A stretch of DNA of 46,523 nucleotides from an uncultured Acetatifactor sp. (GCA_910577035.1 CAJTKW010000033.1:1-46523), one strand, 5' to 3'. Shown: positions 1-9,059, counted from the first letter of the stretch. Made by a program: numbers and translations. The notes: generated by a model not told the origin, from the sequence alone.

Positions 1-211
1 TCGCGCTCCCTGGCCGGCTTGCGCCCCCCGCTTTCTCGTTAAAGGTGCTGGAAAAACAAATGTCTGCTTCCAGGCGGCCTTCCGCCGCCTTGCGCTTGTT
101 TTTCCTCTTTCTTCCTGCACATATACTCGAAAGCACGCGCTTCGCGCTCCCTGGCCGGCTTGCGCCCCCCGCTTTCTCGTTAAAGGTGCTGGAAAACCAA
201 ATGTCTGCTTC
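1..211. repeat. Direct repeat, about 70 bp, period 141 bp
   Basis: A GC-rich block at 1-70 recurs at 142-211 with a single internal difference (A versus C near the end). The spacer between the two copies carries an inverted GGCGG/CCGCC element around 75-95, and part of the spacer (the TTGTTTTTCCTCT stretch) recurs after the second copy. The array is cut by the window edge, so the copy number is unknown. No convincing gene lies in 1-351: the open frames here are repeat-derived and lack a ribosome binding site. Confidence 0.85.
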
Positions 212-351
212 GCAGCCGCTTGTTTTTCCTCTGCACCTTTACATTATAGAATAAGTTTGGGGACGCGTCAAGAGTCGTCGGGCGCAGGATGCAGCCGGCA
301 GGACGCACAGCCTGTCATGCCCACAGCCGGCGGGCCTGCAATATACCGGTT

Positions 352-1392
352 TTAGACCCAGGAAGACGCAGTGGGCTGTGCTCCCTGGGGCGGCCCGGGC
401 AATACGGGGGAATGATCCCGGTCGCCCTTGTCCCGGTCCACAACCCGCACTTTTCCCTTGTCATAATCGCTTTGAGAACACAGATATGCAGTACTCAATC
501 CGTTATAGGAGAAAATCCCCTTCCCGCTTAAGACGGTTTCCCCGCGAAATACCTTACATCCGCTGTCCACGCGTTTTATCTGTACATTGGACTCCTGCCG
601 GGCAGCATCATTTCCCCGTCCGGCCCCGCCGTAGTCAAAGCTTCCTGCGGCACTGCCCGCCCCCGAGGAATCCGCTCCCCGGGTAATCAGCTTCAACACC
701 AGGAAGACCACCGCCAATATTACCGCAAACAGGAACAGGGGTATGATATTTTCTACAAATAAGAGCGCCAGCGGAACAACGCCAAAGCAAAAGAGTCCCG
801 ACAGCAGAATAGATTTCAAAAGCCGGCCGGCCCCTGAGAAGGCGGTAAAAACAATTATCATCACAAGCAGGATGCCGGCTGCTGCCATCAACGCCGTCAT
901 CAGAGACGAAATATCCTCCATTCCCAGCCTCTGCAGGAATTCCAGAAAGGAATCCGCCTGTTCCTCCGTAACGGGTATGGCCCCGCTGCCCAAACGCGCA
1001 AGGTATACCATCGAGCCTCCGAGTGCTGCCGCCAACACGATCAGGAGCGACATGATTATGCGGCGGGGAATCCCCACATACCTGTAAAAGCAGACAAAGC
1101 AGGCAATGACGGCCGCTGCCAGCGCTATCCCTTCAATTACCGCAGCAGGATCTGCATAGAGAATACCCGCGGTTCCCTTGGTAAACAACTGCTCAAAGGC
1201 AAAAATACCGCTGTCTCCCACGATACCTGCCTGGGCTGCATACCCGCCCTCCACAATAAAAAGAATCCATCCCACGACCGCCGCAATCACAACGGTAATA
1301 TCGGCCGCCAGAAAAGCCAGGACCCCGGCAGTTTCCGGGATACTGGCTGTCTGAAGCTTCCTGCGTAACTTTTCCTTTAATCTTTGAAGCAT
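352..1392 (-). CDS. Polytopic membrane protein of unknown function
   Basis: A 346-residue protein I do not recognise as a named family. It has about six hydrophobic segments (roughly residues 22-46, 85-106, 110-132, 163-188 and a double segment 193-238), then a hydrophilic C-terminal region of about 100 residues beginning with a Gly/Ala/Ser-rich linker near 240-262. The tail has a Lys/Asp/Arg-rich end. The soluble tail looks like a short beta-rich domain, but I cannot name it. It is divergent from rqcH, with about 250 bp between the two starts. The start at 1392 is the first ATG of the open frame. Function is not inferred. Confidence 0.7.
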   Translation of the reverse strand: MLQRLKEKLRRKLQTASIPETAGVLAFLAADITVVIAAVVGWILFIVEGGYAAQAGIVGDSGIFAFEQLFTKGTAGILYADPAAVIEGIALAAAVIACFVCFYRYVGIPRRIIMSLLIVLAAALGGSMVYLARLGSGAIPVTEEQADSFLEFLQRLGMEDISSLMTALMAAAGILLVMIIVFTAFSGAGRLLKSILLSGLFCFGVVPLALLFVENIIPLFLFAVILAVVFLVLKLITRGADSSGAGSAAGSFDYGGAGRGNDAARQESNVQIKRVDSGCKVFRGETVLSGKGIFSYNGLSTAYLCSQSDYDKGKVRVVDRDKGDRDHSPVLPGPPQGAQPTASSWV

Positions 1393-1639
1393 AGTATGTT
1401 CCTCCGAAATCGGTCATCTGTCAACAGACCTTTAGGGTATTCTATCATCCCCGGCTGCTTTCAGCAATAGCTTTTCCCTGCCGGCTTCCTCCCATTGCTT
1501 TTTGAAGATAATTCTGGTAGACTGTGAAAGCAGGGGAACGGTTCGGCGCCCTGTTTAAACTGCTGCAAAGCAGAGACGGTAAATACCTGCCGGACCATAC
1601 CATAAAATAGTAGAAATACCGTATAAAAGGAGACGTGCC

Positions 1640-3376
1640 ATGGCATTTGACGGCGTTACCATAGCAAATGTAGTAAGTGAATTAAAACGGGAGCTGATCG
1701 GCGGACGGCTTGTAAAAATAGCCCAGCCGGAGGAGGACGAGCTTCTCCTGACAGTCAAGCTGCCGGCAGGACAGCGGAAACTGCTGATCTCTGCCGGAGC
1801 TTCCCTGCCCCTGATCTACCTGACGGAGACCGGGAAGCCCAGTCCCATGACCGCTCCCAATTTCTGTATGCTGTTGAGAAAGCACCTGCAGAACGGGCGC
1901 ATCATCGACATTTCCCAGCCGGGCCTGGAACGCATCGTCCGTATCCTGATTGAACATCTGGATGAAATGGGCGATCTCCGCCGCAAGACCCTGGTGGTGG
2001 AAATCATGGGCAAACACAGCAATATTATTTTCTGCGACGAAGACGACGTAATCATCGACAGTATCAAGCGGATTTCCGCCGCCGTCAGCTCCCTGCGTGA
2101 GGTTCTGCCGGGGAAACCGTATTTCGTGGCCGGAACCCAGGACAAGCTGGATGCCCTGACCGTGGATTTCGATGCCTTCCGCCAGGCCGTCTCCTCCAGG
2201 CCCCAGCCGGTCTTCAAGGCCCTCTACGGCTGCTTTACCGGAATTTCCCCGGTTCTGGCCCAGGAGCTCTGCCATGAGGCGGGGCTTGACGGCGACCTCC
2301 CGTCGGCAGCACTGGATGCCCCTGCTTATCAGGCACTTTTCAAGGCATTATCCGATATGGTCAATGCCATTCTGGAAGAGCGCTTTACCCCCAATATCGC
2401 CTATACCGGCGGCCGGCCCGTGGAATTCTGCGCCCTGCCCTTAAAAATGTACGACCATACCGTACCCTTTGAAACCATGTCAGGGCTTCTGGAGACCTAT
2501 TACGCGGAAAAGGAAGCCATTACCCGCATCCGCCAGAAATCCGCCGATCTGCGGCATATCGTCCAGACTGCACTGGAGCGCAGCGTCCGGAAATATGACC
2601 TGCAGCTCAAACAAATGCAGGACACGGAAAAGAGGGATACCTGGCGGATCTACGGCGAGCTCTTAAACACTTACGGCTATGGTGCCGAGCCCGGCGCAAA
2701 ATCCCTGGAGGCACTGAATTACTATACCAATGAAACGGTAAGCATTCCTCTGGACCCCACTCTCAGCACCACCGAAAACGCCACCAGATATTTTGAAAAG
2801 TACAATAAGCTCAAGCGGACCTACGAAGCTTTGTCTCAATTGACCATAGAAGTCAAATCCGAGATTGACCACCTGGAATCCATTGCCAATTCCCTGGATA
2901 TTGCCTTGCGGGAAGAAGACCTGAACGAAATCAGGGAAGAGCTTACGGAGAGCGGCTATATCCGCAGGAAGAGCGGCAGCGGAAAGAAACGGGCCGCAAG
3001 CAGGCCCCTCCACTATATCAGCAGCGACGGCTTTCATATGTACGTGGGAAAGAATAATTTCCAGAACGACGAACTCACCTTCAAAATCGCCACCGGCAAC
3101 GACTGGTGGTTCCACGCCAAGAAAATACCCGGCTCCCACGTAATCGTCAGGCTGGAAGGCGCGGAGGAGCTGCCCGACCGTACCTTTGAAGAAGCGGCAC
3201 GTCTGGCGGCCTATTACTCCAAAGGGCGTGCCCAGGAAAAGGTAGAGATCGATTATGTCCAGAAAAAGCATGTAAAAAAGCCGGCCGGTGCAAAGCCCGG
3301 CTTCGTGGTCTACTACACGAATTTCTCCATGAGCATCGGAAGTGACATCTCCGGCATCCGGCTTGTATCGGACTGA
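1640..3376 (+). CDS. rqcH: Rqc2 homolog RqcH (NFACT family, ribosome quality control)
   Basis: This 578-residue protein matches the bacterial Rqc2/NEMF family, formerly annotated as fibronectin-binding protein A. In Bacillus subtilis, RqcH binds stalled 50S subunits carrying peptidyl-tRNA and adds C-terminal alanine tails that mark the nascent chain for proteolysis. Visible features are the NFACT-N start with the ELIGGRLVKI stretch near residues 16-25, the conserved MGKHSNII near residue 123, a helical coiled-coil middle (about 285-435), and the NFACT-R region with NDWWFHAKKIPGSHVIV near 490. Length is normal. The start is set by AGGAG seven bases before ATG. A strong terminator follows at 3453. 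It is monocistronic and convergent with recJ. Confidence 0.95.
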   Translation: MAFDGVTIANVVSELKRELIGGRLVKIAQPEEDELLLTVKLPAGQRKLLISAGASLPLIYLTETGKPSPMTAPNFCMLLRKHLQNGRIIDISQPGLERIVRILIEHLDEMGDLRRKTLVVEIMGKHSNIIFCDEDDVIIDSIKRISAAVSSLREVLPGKPYFVAGTQDKLDALTVDFDAFRQAVSSRPQPVFKALYGCFTGISPVLAQELCHEAGLDGDLPSAALDAPAYQALFKALSDMVNAILEERFTPNIAYTGGRPVEFCALPLKMYDHTVPFETMSGLLETYYAEKEAITRIRQKSADLRHIVQTALERSVRKYDLQLKQMQDTEKRDTWRIYGELLNTYGYGAEPGAKSLEALNYYTNETVSIPLDPTLSTTENATRYFEKYNKLKRTYEALSQLTIEVKSEIDHLESIANSLDIALREEDLNEIREELTESGYIRRKSGSGKKRAASRPLHYISSDGFHMYVGKNNFQNDELTFKIATGNDWWFHAKKIPGSHVIVRLEGAEELPDRTFEEAARLAAYYSKGRAQEKVEIDYVQKKHVKKPAGAKPGFVVYYTNFSMSIGSDISGIRLVSD

Positions 3377-3452
3377 GAAAGCCGTTGAAGGTGTTTCCCG
3401 TAATGCCATACTCTCACGCATTCCCCCTGTTCGGATACCGTCGGCAGGCAGC

Positions 3453-3493
3453 GGCCGGTGTTTTGACCATTTTAGTCAAAGCACCGGCCTTTT
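3453..3493 (+). terminator. Rho-independent terminator of rqcH
   Basis: Inverted repeat GGCCGGTG-T-TTTGAC (3453-3467) and GTCAAA-G-CACCGGCC (3475-3489), with one unpaired position per arm side, a 7-base loop and TTTT after it. The T run overlaps the stop codon of the convergent recJ, whose last codons run into the hairpin. Confidence 0.85.
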
Positions 3494-5363
3494 AACAATA
3501 ATGCTGCATAATATACTGTACTTCCGTCTTTCCCCTATAGGTATTCTTTCCCATCTGGTATGCCACGGACAGTTTCATCCGGGATTCCCCCGCATACAGC
3601 GCCGCTTCGCTCCCGGGGCCGTATTTCTCCTCCAGAAAGGCTCCGAACTTCTCCAGATCTCCAAAATACACCAGCTGCCTTCTGTTCCCCGCCGGGGTCT
3701 GTACGGTGTACCTGGCACAATTCCGGTTAGCCCCCATCTTAAAGCCCGCCAGAAAGAGCAGATCCTTCTGTGCAAACAAAGGCCTGGGATTTCCCACCCC
3801 GAAGGGCTCCAGAAGGTTGATTTCATCCGCCAGCTCCCCGGTTCCGTAATCCAGGGGCATAGGCACGTCAATATGCACTCTGACCGTAAAATCTTCCGCC
3901 GTCAGCCTGCAGCGCGCGTTGATTTCCCTGCGGAAGGCCTCTACCATTTCTTCCTCCCTGCCGTTTTCCTCCGCCGTCCAGGGCATTGCCATGGACGCCT
4001 CCGCCCCGGACGGTGCTGCATCAGGCGGCACTGCCATGGATGGTGCTGCCATGGACAGTCCTGCCGCCATGGCATGTCCGCCGAATTTTGCAAAGTACTG
4101 CTTCACCTCCGTCATGGCGTCATACATATGATACCCTTCTATGGAGCGTCCCGAACCCTTGATCCCCTCTTCGCCCCTGGTAAGGATAAAGACCGGGTGG
4201 TTATATCTCTCCCGGATTCTCCCGGCTACAATTCCTGCCAGACTCTCATGCACCGACGGAAGGTAAATGACCATCACCTTGTCCTCTTCCATATGACGGG
4301 CTTCAATCTGGTGCTCCGCCTCCTCCACCCCCTTCATGGTCAGGCTCTTGCGGCTGTCGTTCATTTCCTTCAGCTCCCGGGCCAATGTAAAGGCTTCCGT
4401 CCTGGTGCCGCTCTGCAGAAGCTCCAGGGCGCGCCTGGCCGTATCCAGCCTGCCCGTGGCGTTCAGGCAGGGGCCGATGACGAAGCCCAGATGATAAACG
4501 TTCAAGGCCTCCATCTCCAGCCGGTTGACCTCTGCCAGCGCCCGCAGGCCCTGATTCCCGGAATTTCTGAGGCGCTTCAGGCCCTCCTTCACCAGAATCC
4601 TGTTCTCGTCCTTTAACTCCATCACGTCGCAGACAGTAGAGAGGGCGGCAAACTCCAGCAGCTCCTCCAGGATCTCCTCCAGCGCAGGATTTCCGGTCCG
4701 CTCCCACAGTGCCCGGATCAGCTTATAGGCTACCACCCCGCCGCAAATTCCCGGAAAAGGGTATCCGCACTGCTCCTGCTTCGGGTCAATGACTGCCAGT
4801 GCAGGAGGCAGTATCTCCCTTCGCACCACATTCCCCTCTTCGTCGGTCTCCGTCCGAAAAGGAACCTCGTGGTGATCCGTGACAATCACCCGGATGCCGT
4901 AAGAAGCTGCCAGCTCAATCTGAGCGGCCGCCGCAATGCCGTTGTCACAGGTAACGATCATCTCCACTCCGTCCAGCCTTGCCTCTTCTATTAACGTGTC
5001 GTTCAAACCGTAGCCATCGTGGATTCGATGAGGAATCACCCCGTCCACCCTGGCTCCCAGTGTTTGTAATCCTTTTATCAAAATATAAGTGGAGCAGATG
5101 CCATCCACGTCATAATCCCCGATCACCCGGATAAAGGTTCCCCCCTCTGCCGCCTCAATCAGGAACCCCACCGCTTTATCCATATCCTTCATCAGCCAGG
5201 GTGAATAGCAGTCTTCCAGAGTTCCCTGTAAAAACCTTTTGACCTCAGTTTCCTCCGTCAGGTCCCGATTACGCAGAATCCTCGCCAGTACGGGGCTGAT
5301 ACCGAATTCTGCCGCCCATTTATCAAAATCTGCCCTTTTTGCCGCCACATACCATTTTTCCAT
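3492..5363 (-). CDS. recJ: Single-stranded-DNA-specific exonuclease RecJ
   Basis: A 5'-3' single-strand exonuclease of the DHH family used in recombination, mismatch and base excision repair. The 623-residue product shows GDYDVDG near residue 82-88, the VTDHHE signature near 161-166, and the DHHA1 glycine motif GGHAMAAGLS near 420-429. Right after the last motif there is an unusual Ala/Met/Pro-rich insert (about residues 428-460) with repeated SMA-P units. The open frame extends 98 codons further upstream (to 5657), but AGGAG seven bases before the ATG at 5363 makes that start much better. The extension has no protein-like character and contains a perfect hairpin. Convergent with rqcH. Confidence 0.94.
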   Translation of the reverse strand: MEKWYVAAKRADFDKWAAEFGISPVLARILRNRDLTEETEVKRFLQGTLEDCYSPWLMKDMDKAVGFLIEAAEGGTFIRVIGDYDVDGICSTYILIKGLQTLGARVDGVIPHRIHDGYGLNDTLIEEARLDGVEMIVTCDNGIAAAAQIELAASYGIRVIVTDHHEVPFRTETDEEGNVVRREILPPALAVIDPKQEQCGYPFPGICGGVVAYKLIRALWERTGNPALEEILEELLEFAALSTVCDVMELKDENRILVKEGLKRLRNSGNQGLRALAEVNRLEMEALNVYHLGFVIGPCLNATGRLDTARRALELLQSGTRTEAFTLARELKEMNDSRKSLTMKGVEEAEHQIEARHMEEDKVMVIYLPSVHESLAGIVAGRIRERYNHPVFILTRGEEGIKGSGRSIEGYHMYDAMTEVKQYFAKFGGHAMAAGLSMAAPSMAVPPDAAPSGAEASMAMPWTAEENGREEEMVEAFRREINARCRLTAEDFTVRVHIDVPMPLDYGTGELADEINLLEPFGVGNPRPLFAQKDLLFLAGFKMGANRNCARYTVQTPAGNRRQLVYFGDLEKFGAFLEEKYGPGSEAALYAGESRMKLSVAYQMGKNTYRGKTEVQYIMQHYC

Positions 5364-5396
5364 TTTCTTCTCCTGTCCATCGGAATTCTGTCCCCC

Positions 5397-5438
5397 ATAC
5401 ACTGGCGGGGCGTATTCATATACGCCCCGCCAGTGTAT
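5397..5438 (-). promoter_or_regulatory. Perfect 19-bp hairpin in the recJ leader
   Basis: Arms 5397-5415 and 5420-5438 are exact reverse complements (start ATACACTGGCGGGGCGTAT) with a four-base loop. The hairpin lies 33 bases upstream of the recJ start, on its untranslated leader. There is no T run on either side, so it is not a standard terminator. It could be a leader RNA structure, a protein-binding palindrome or a REP-like element. The function is not known. Confidence 0.85.
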
Positions 5439-5844
5439 CATAAAAAGATGAAATTGAACAGCTAAACTTCCGGCCACACTGAACTGTTTACTGCATAAAG
5501 ATAAAGAACCCCTGATACACCACGCATTGCCTGCGCGGACTACGCCCTTTAATAAGAAAAAAAGATGAACAGAAATACCTCCATAAATACGTAATGTCGA
5601 AACAGTAACCTGAAACAGGCAGAACAACGGATTCTTAGCAAAGCGGCACCGCCGCATTTCAATACAGCATTATATTATCATATTATTTGACTTAAATCAA
5701 CATAAATCGACAATTTTTTCAAAATTATTGAAATTATAATTGAAATTGCTCCTCCGGAGACAAATCGTCAAGGACTTTTTAACCAATTTCACATAAAATG
5801 CTTTCACCTTTCACATAAAATTCACAAACTATCACATCGCCAGC
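5439..5844. other. AT-rich intergenic region without a supported gene
   Basis: About 400 bases between the recJ leader hairpin and the antitoxin promoter. The part 5670-5870 is clearly AT-richer than the flanking genes. On the minus strand a TATAAT-like box is visible near 5672-5677, but a matching -35 at normal distance is not clear, so the recJ promoter is left unassigned. No convincing open frame was seen. Confidence 0.5.
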
Positions 5845-5872
5845 TTTACATTTCGCTCTGAATTGGTATAAT
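5845..5872 (+). promoter_or_regulatory. SigA-type promoter of the toxin-antitoxin pair
   Basis: TTTACA (5845-5850), a 16-base spacer and a perfect TATAAT (5867-5872). It lies about 50 bases upstream of the antitoxin start. Confidence 0.7.
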
Positions 5873-5925
5873 AAGAGTAAACCTTAATTTTTCTTTAGAT
5901 TTCAAGAATAGAAAGGATGGCTTTT

Positions 5926-6204
5926 ATGAATTTAGCAAAAATCTCTGCAAATGGACAAATTACTGTGCCGGTAGAAATCCGCCGTCTGCTCGGTCTGAAA
6001 TCCGGTGATAAGATTCTGTTTTACCAAAAGCAGGACGGAGAGGTGGTCTTAAGTAATGCCTCTGCACAGGCAATTCGTAAAGCGCAGGCTGCTTTTTCGG
6101 GCGCTGCCGAAGCTATGGGGATTTCCAGTGAAGAGGATGTGCAGGCTCTTGTGGCCGAAGTTCGTAAAGGCACTTCACAAAGTGCCTTGGGAAAGGAAAG
6201 GTAA
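5926..6204 (+). CDS. AbrB/MazE-type antitoxin
   Basis: A 92-residue protein beginning with a swapped-hairpin AbrB fold (ISANGQITVPVEIRRLLGLK, residues 5-24), the DNA-binding half of many antitoxins, followed by an Ala/Glu-rich helical tail that would bind the toxin. The frame also has an ATG at 5917, but the AAAGG sequence abuts that codon and sits at a good nine-base distance from the ATG at 5926, so the latter is chosen. The stop is two bases before the PIN toxin start, which indicates translational coupling. By family precedent it should repress its own promoter at 5845 and neutralise the toxin. Confidence 0.85.
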   Translation: MNLAKISANGQITVPVEIRRLLGLKSGDKILFYQKQDGEVVLSNASAQAIRKAQAAFSGAAEAMGISSEEDVQALVAEVRKGTSQSALGKER

Positions 6205-6206
6205 CA

Positions 6207-6605
6207 ATGCGGATATTGGTTGATACAAACATTCTTTTTTCCGCATTGGTTTTCCCACAATCAAGACCGGCACAGGCTCTGCTCCATGTAGCCGATAACC
6301 ATGAGATGGTTCTGTGTGACCGCAATATCACGGAACTAAGGGATATTCTGGGACGAAAAGCGCCTAAGTTCCTGCCGGATGCGGAAGTCCTGCTGGCGGA
6401 AATGTCCTATGAGCTGGTCCCAGCGGTAAACCATGCGGAAAAACTGATACGTGACGCAAAAGACCAGCCAATCCTGAATGCTGCCATTGTGTCCGATGTG
6501 GATATTATACTTACTGGCGACAAAGACTTTCTAAGCATTGAAATGGAACATCCCAAATGTATGACTGTCGCACAGTTTTTAGAAAGCGAAGGTGTAGTGG
6601 AATGA
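6207..6605 (+). CDS. PIN-domain toxin (putative RNase, COG1569-like)
   Basis: A 132-residue PIN-domain protein. PIN toxins are metal-dependent endoribonucleases that cut tRNA, rRNA or mRNA. The first acidic residue is in ILVDTNILFSAL (D6), followed by the helical CDRNITELRDIL segment, the central acidic D-A-K-D near residues 88-91, and ILTGDKDFL near 106-114, which together give the usual acidic cluster. It directly follows the AbrB-type antitoxin and shares its promoter. The arrangement matches type II modules annotated as putative toxin-antitoxin system toxin component, PIN family. The substrate cannot be predicted. Confidence 0.85.
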   Translation: MRILVDTNILFSALVFPQSRPAQALLHVADNHEMVLCDRNITELRDILGRKAPKFLPDAEVLLAEMSYELVPAVNHAEKLIRDAKDQPILNAAIVSDVDIILTGDKDFLSIEMEHPKCMTVAQFLESEGVVE

Positions 6606-6627
6606 ACCTCTCACTTTTCTAACAGCA

Positions 6628-6665
6628 GAGAAACCGACGGTCTGTTTTCAAATCGTCGGTTTCTC
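6628..6665 (+). terminator. Hairpin after the PIN toxin gene
   Basis: Arms GAGAAACCGACG (6628-6639) and its exact complement (6654-6665) enclose a 14-base loop. It is 22 bases after the toxin stop. The following T content is poor (ATTATAACG), so termination may be weak. Confidence 0.6.
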
Positions 6666-6767
6666 ATTATAACGACTGTATCTCATTTGATGATCAGTGG
6701 CTTCCTGCTCCTGTACCGGCTGTCAATGACAAGGAAAATGTGTCCTTATATATCTCCCAAAGCATTA

Positions 6768-9059
6768 TCATCCCCTGTTTACAAAATACTTTTTCTCGAA
6801 ATCGTCCACCGGCATAGGCCTTGCAAAATAGTACCCCTGGAAAATATCACAGCCTATGTCTGTCAGGAAATCCACCTGCTCCCTGGTCTCCACGCCCTCC
6901 GTAACCACCTCCATGCCAAGCTGCTTCGACAGGGAAATAATCATCTTCAGGATCGTCCTGCTCCTCTCCTGATGACTGGTCTGCCTTAAGAAGCCCATAT
7001 CCACCTTAAGCGTGTTCACCGGCATATCCTTAAGCATATTGAGAGAGGAATATCCGCTTCCAAAGTCGTCCATTTCCACCATGAATCCATATTCCTGCAG
7101 CCGCTGGATCAGAATCAGCTGCTTGTCAAAATCGCTCATAATGGCGCTTTCCGTAATCTCCAGCCGCAGATTGCGGGGGCTGATCCCATATTGCTCCACA
7201 AGGCCCGTAAATACCTTATATATATCCGCAAAATAAAAGTCCTTGGGTGATATATTCACGGAAATATGATACTCCGTAAGCCCTCTGTCCTTCCATTCCC
7301 GCAGCTTTCTGCAGGCAAGATCCCATATGTACATATCCAGCCTGCAGATCAAACCCGTATTTTCCAGAATGCCGATAAATTCTATGGGCGGCACCAGTCC
7401 CCGCTGGGGATGAATCCAGCGTACCAGAGCCTCCCCGCCCAGGATCCTGCCCCTGACGGACACCTGGGGCTGGATATAGAAGCAGAACTGACCGTCCTCA
7501 AGAGCCGCCGCAAACTCTCCCGTCACCTTCTGCTCGCTCACGCTGCTCTCCCTTATCCCCTCGTCATAATGTGCTATCATATCCGTGAGGCTTGACTTAA
7601 TGGTTTTTATCGCCATATAGGCTCTGTCACACATAACGGAAACCGCTATGTCCCTGTCCACAATATCGTAGACACCTACATGAACGTTGATCCGGTAGGT
7701 GGAAGTCCCGCTCTTTTCCCCTATGCGCCGGATCTCATTGACGAATACATCCGGGTCAAAGCGCTCCCTGGGCATACATATGGCAAATCGGTCTCCTGAT
7801 AGCCTTCCGTAGACGGAACCGGCGCCTGCCAGCCGCTTAAGCGTATCCGCAATATTCACCAGCAGCTCGTCGCCGACATTGATTCCGAATATATCATTCA
7901 CCAGCTTGAAATTCCTGATGTCGGAACAGACCATGCAATAAGTGCCCGGTTCGGCCTTCTGTACTGCCTTCGCCGCCACATCATAAAAGTGCTCCCTGTT
8001 ATAAATTCCCGTAAGCCTGTCGTGAGTAGCCCGAAAGCGTTCCACTGCCAGCTTCTCCACCTCTACCGTCTCATCGTGCATCTTGAAGAAACAGCCCACA
8101 TAATTATCGTTTCTGTCACTCAGCCGCTTGAAGCTCACATCATAGTATCTCTTTTCGGAATTTACCTCCCTGGTCTCCTTCCAGTCCGAATCCTCGGTCT
8201 CCGAAAGCTTCCTTCCGTTCATCCATCCTTTGTAATACTCTTCAAAGGGCTCCGTATTCCTGGCCCGGAAAAAGCCGTAGGCCTCAGAATTGGCATAGAC
8301 ACAGTTTCCCTCAATGTCAAAGCATACCACGCTGTCATCCATATTCTTGATACTGGAGGATAAAAGCCCCTCTACCAACCCCTGGGGAACGTATATGACA
8401 TTAAAATAGTAAATCGCCAGTGCCATAACGCCGTAGGTAAGCACGGAAAAATCTATCTCCAGCCTCAATGCCAGATAGAGCACGTTAGCCGCAATGATGA
8501 TGACAAGGCTGAACAGGGTAAGCCAATATTTTTTTCGGTACATAGCCGGGGATTTAGCAATCTTTATCACCAGCGGCAGCACCACAAGCACCACCAGGCC
8601 GTAGATCACAAGCCTGTGGAAGTTATACAGGCCGCCCCTTTCCGCAATCCCGTAAAACTGCGTATCCCCGTCCGCCATCATGCCGCAGCGGAAAACAAAG
8701 ACCTTTTCGGTAACAACGTTTGCATACAGCATCAGGGCATCCGCTGCCACCACAAAATACAGGATTCCCCGCTGCACGGTCTTCGGCGTATAAATATGGG
8801 TATATTGCAGCGTATAATGCAGCATGCAGATCAGAAGAATATCCGACACCACGTAATATGTGGCATAGATCAGCTCCGCCGCAAGCCGGTTCGTGGCAAG
8901 CAGCGCTCCTGCATAAGCAACCATGGTACAGGGCGCCGCAATCATTATGTAACGTATGGCTCTGGTGAGCGGGCTTTTGTCCCGCCTGTCAATGACGCAG
9001 CTGCAGATGAAGATGGCCGCCGCAAAGATCAACAGAAGTGTAGTATATACGTTCCTCAT
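6768..9059 (-). CDS. Membrane GGDEF-EAL protein, likely c-di-GMP phosphodiesterase
   Basis: A 763-residue protein with about seven membrane segments in residues 1-225 (resembling the 7TM sensor of some histidine kinases), a PAS-like region (about 235-335), a GGDEF domain (about 345-500) and an EAL domain (about 510-755). The GGDEF signature is degenerate: SGDRF at 421-425, with Arg in place of the essential acidic residue, so it probably makes no c-di-GMP but may bind GTP. The EAL domain keeps its key motifs: EALVRW (543-548), EITES (634-638), DDFGSGYSS (664-672), KVD (685-687) and EGVE (721-724). It should therefore hydrolyse c-di-GMP and favour motility. Start supported by AGGGG seven bases before ATG. 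Confidence 0.93.
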   Translation of the reverse strand: MRNVYTTLLLIFAAAIFICSCVIDRRDKSPLTRAIRYIMIAAPCTMVAYAGALLATNRLAAELIYATYYVVSDILLICMLHYTLQYTHIYTPKTVQRGILYFVVAADALMLYANVVTEKVFVFRCGMMADGDTQFYGIAERGGLYNFHRLVIYGLVVLVVLPLVIKIAKSPAMYRKKYWLTLFSLVIIIAANVLYLALRLEIDFSVLTYGVMALAIYYFNVIYVPQGLVEGLLSSSIKNMDDSVVCFDIEGNCVYANSEAYGFFRARNTEPFEEYYKGWMNGRKLSETEDSDWKETREVNSEKRYYDVSFKRLSDRNDNYVGCFFKMHDETVEVEKLAVERFRATHDRLTGIYNREHFYDVAAKAVQKAEPGTYCMVCSDIRNFKLVNDIFGINVGDELLVNIADTLKRLAGAGSVYGRLSGDRFAICMPRERFDPDVFVNEIRRIGEKSGTSTYRINVHVGVYDIVDRDIAVSVMCDRAYMAIKTIKSSLTDMIAHYDEGIRESSVSEQKVTGEFAAALEDGQFCFYIQPQVSVRGRILGGEALVRWIHPQRGLVPPIEFIGILENTGLICRLDMYIWDLACRKLREWKDRGLTEYHISVNISPKDFYFADIYKVFTGLVEQYGISPRNLRLEITESAIMSDFDKQLILIQRLQEYGFMVEMDDFGSGYSSLNMLKDMPVNTLKVDMGFLRQTSHQERSRTILKMIISLSKQLGMEVVTEGVETREQVDFLTDIGCDIFQGYYFARPMPVDDFEKKYFVNRG

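Noticed and set aside
3342..4616. 424-codon open frame on the plus strand after rqcH.
   Set aside because: Antisense to recJ; no start context and a composition of the reverse-complement type.
5364..5657. Longer recJ start at 5657.
   Set aside because: The ATG at 5363 has AGGAG at the right distance and begins at the usual RecJ N terminus; the extra part contains a hairpin and looks non-coding.
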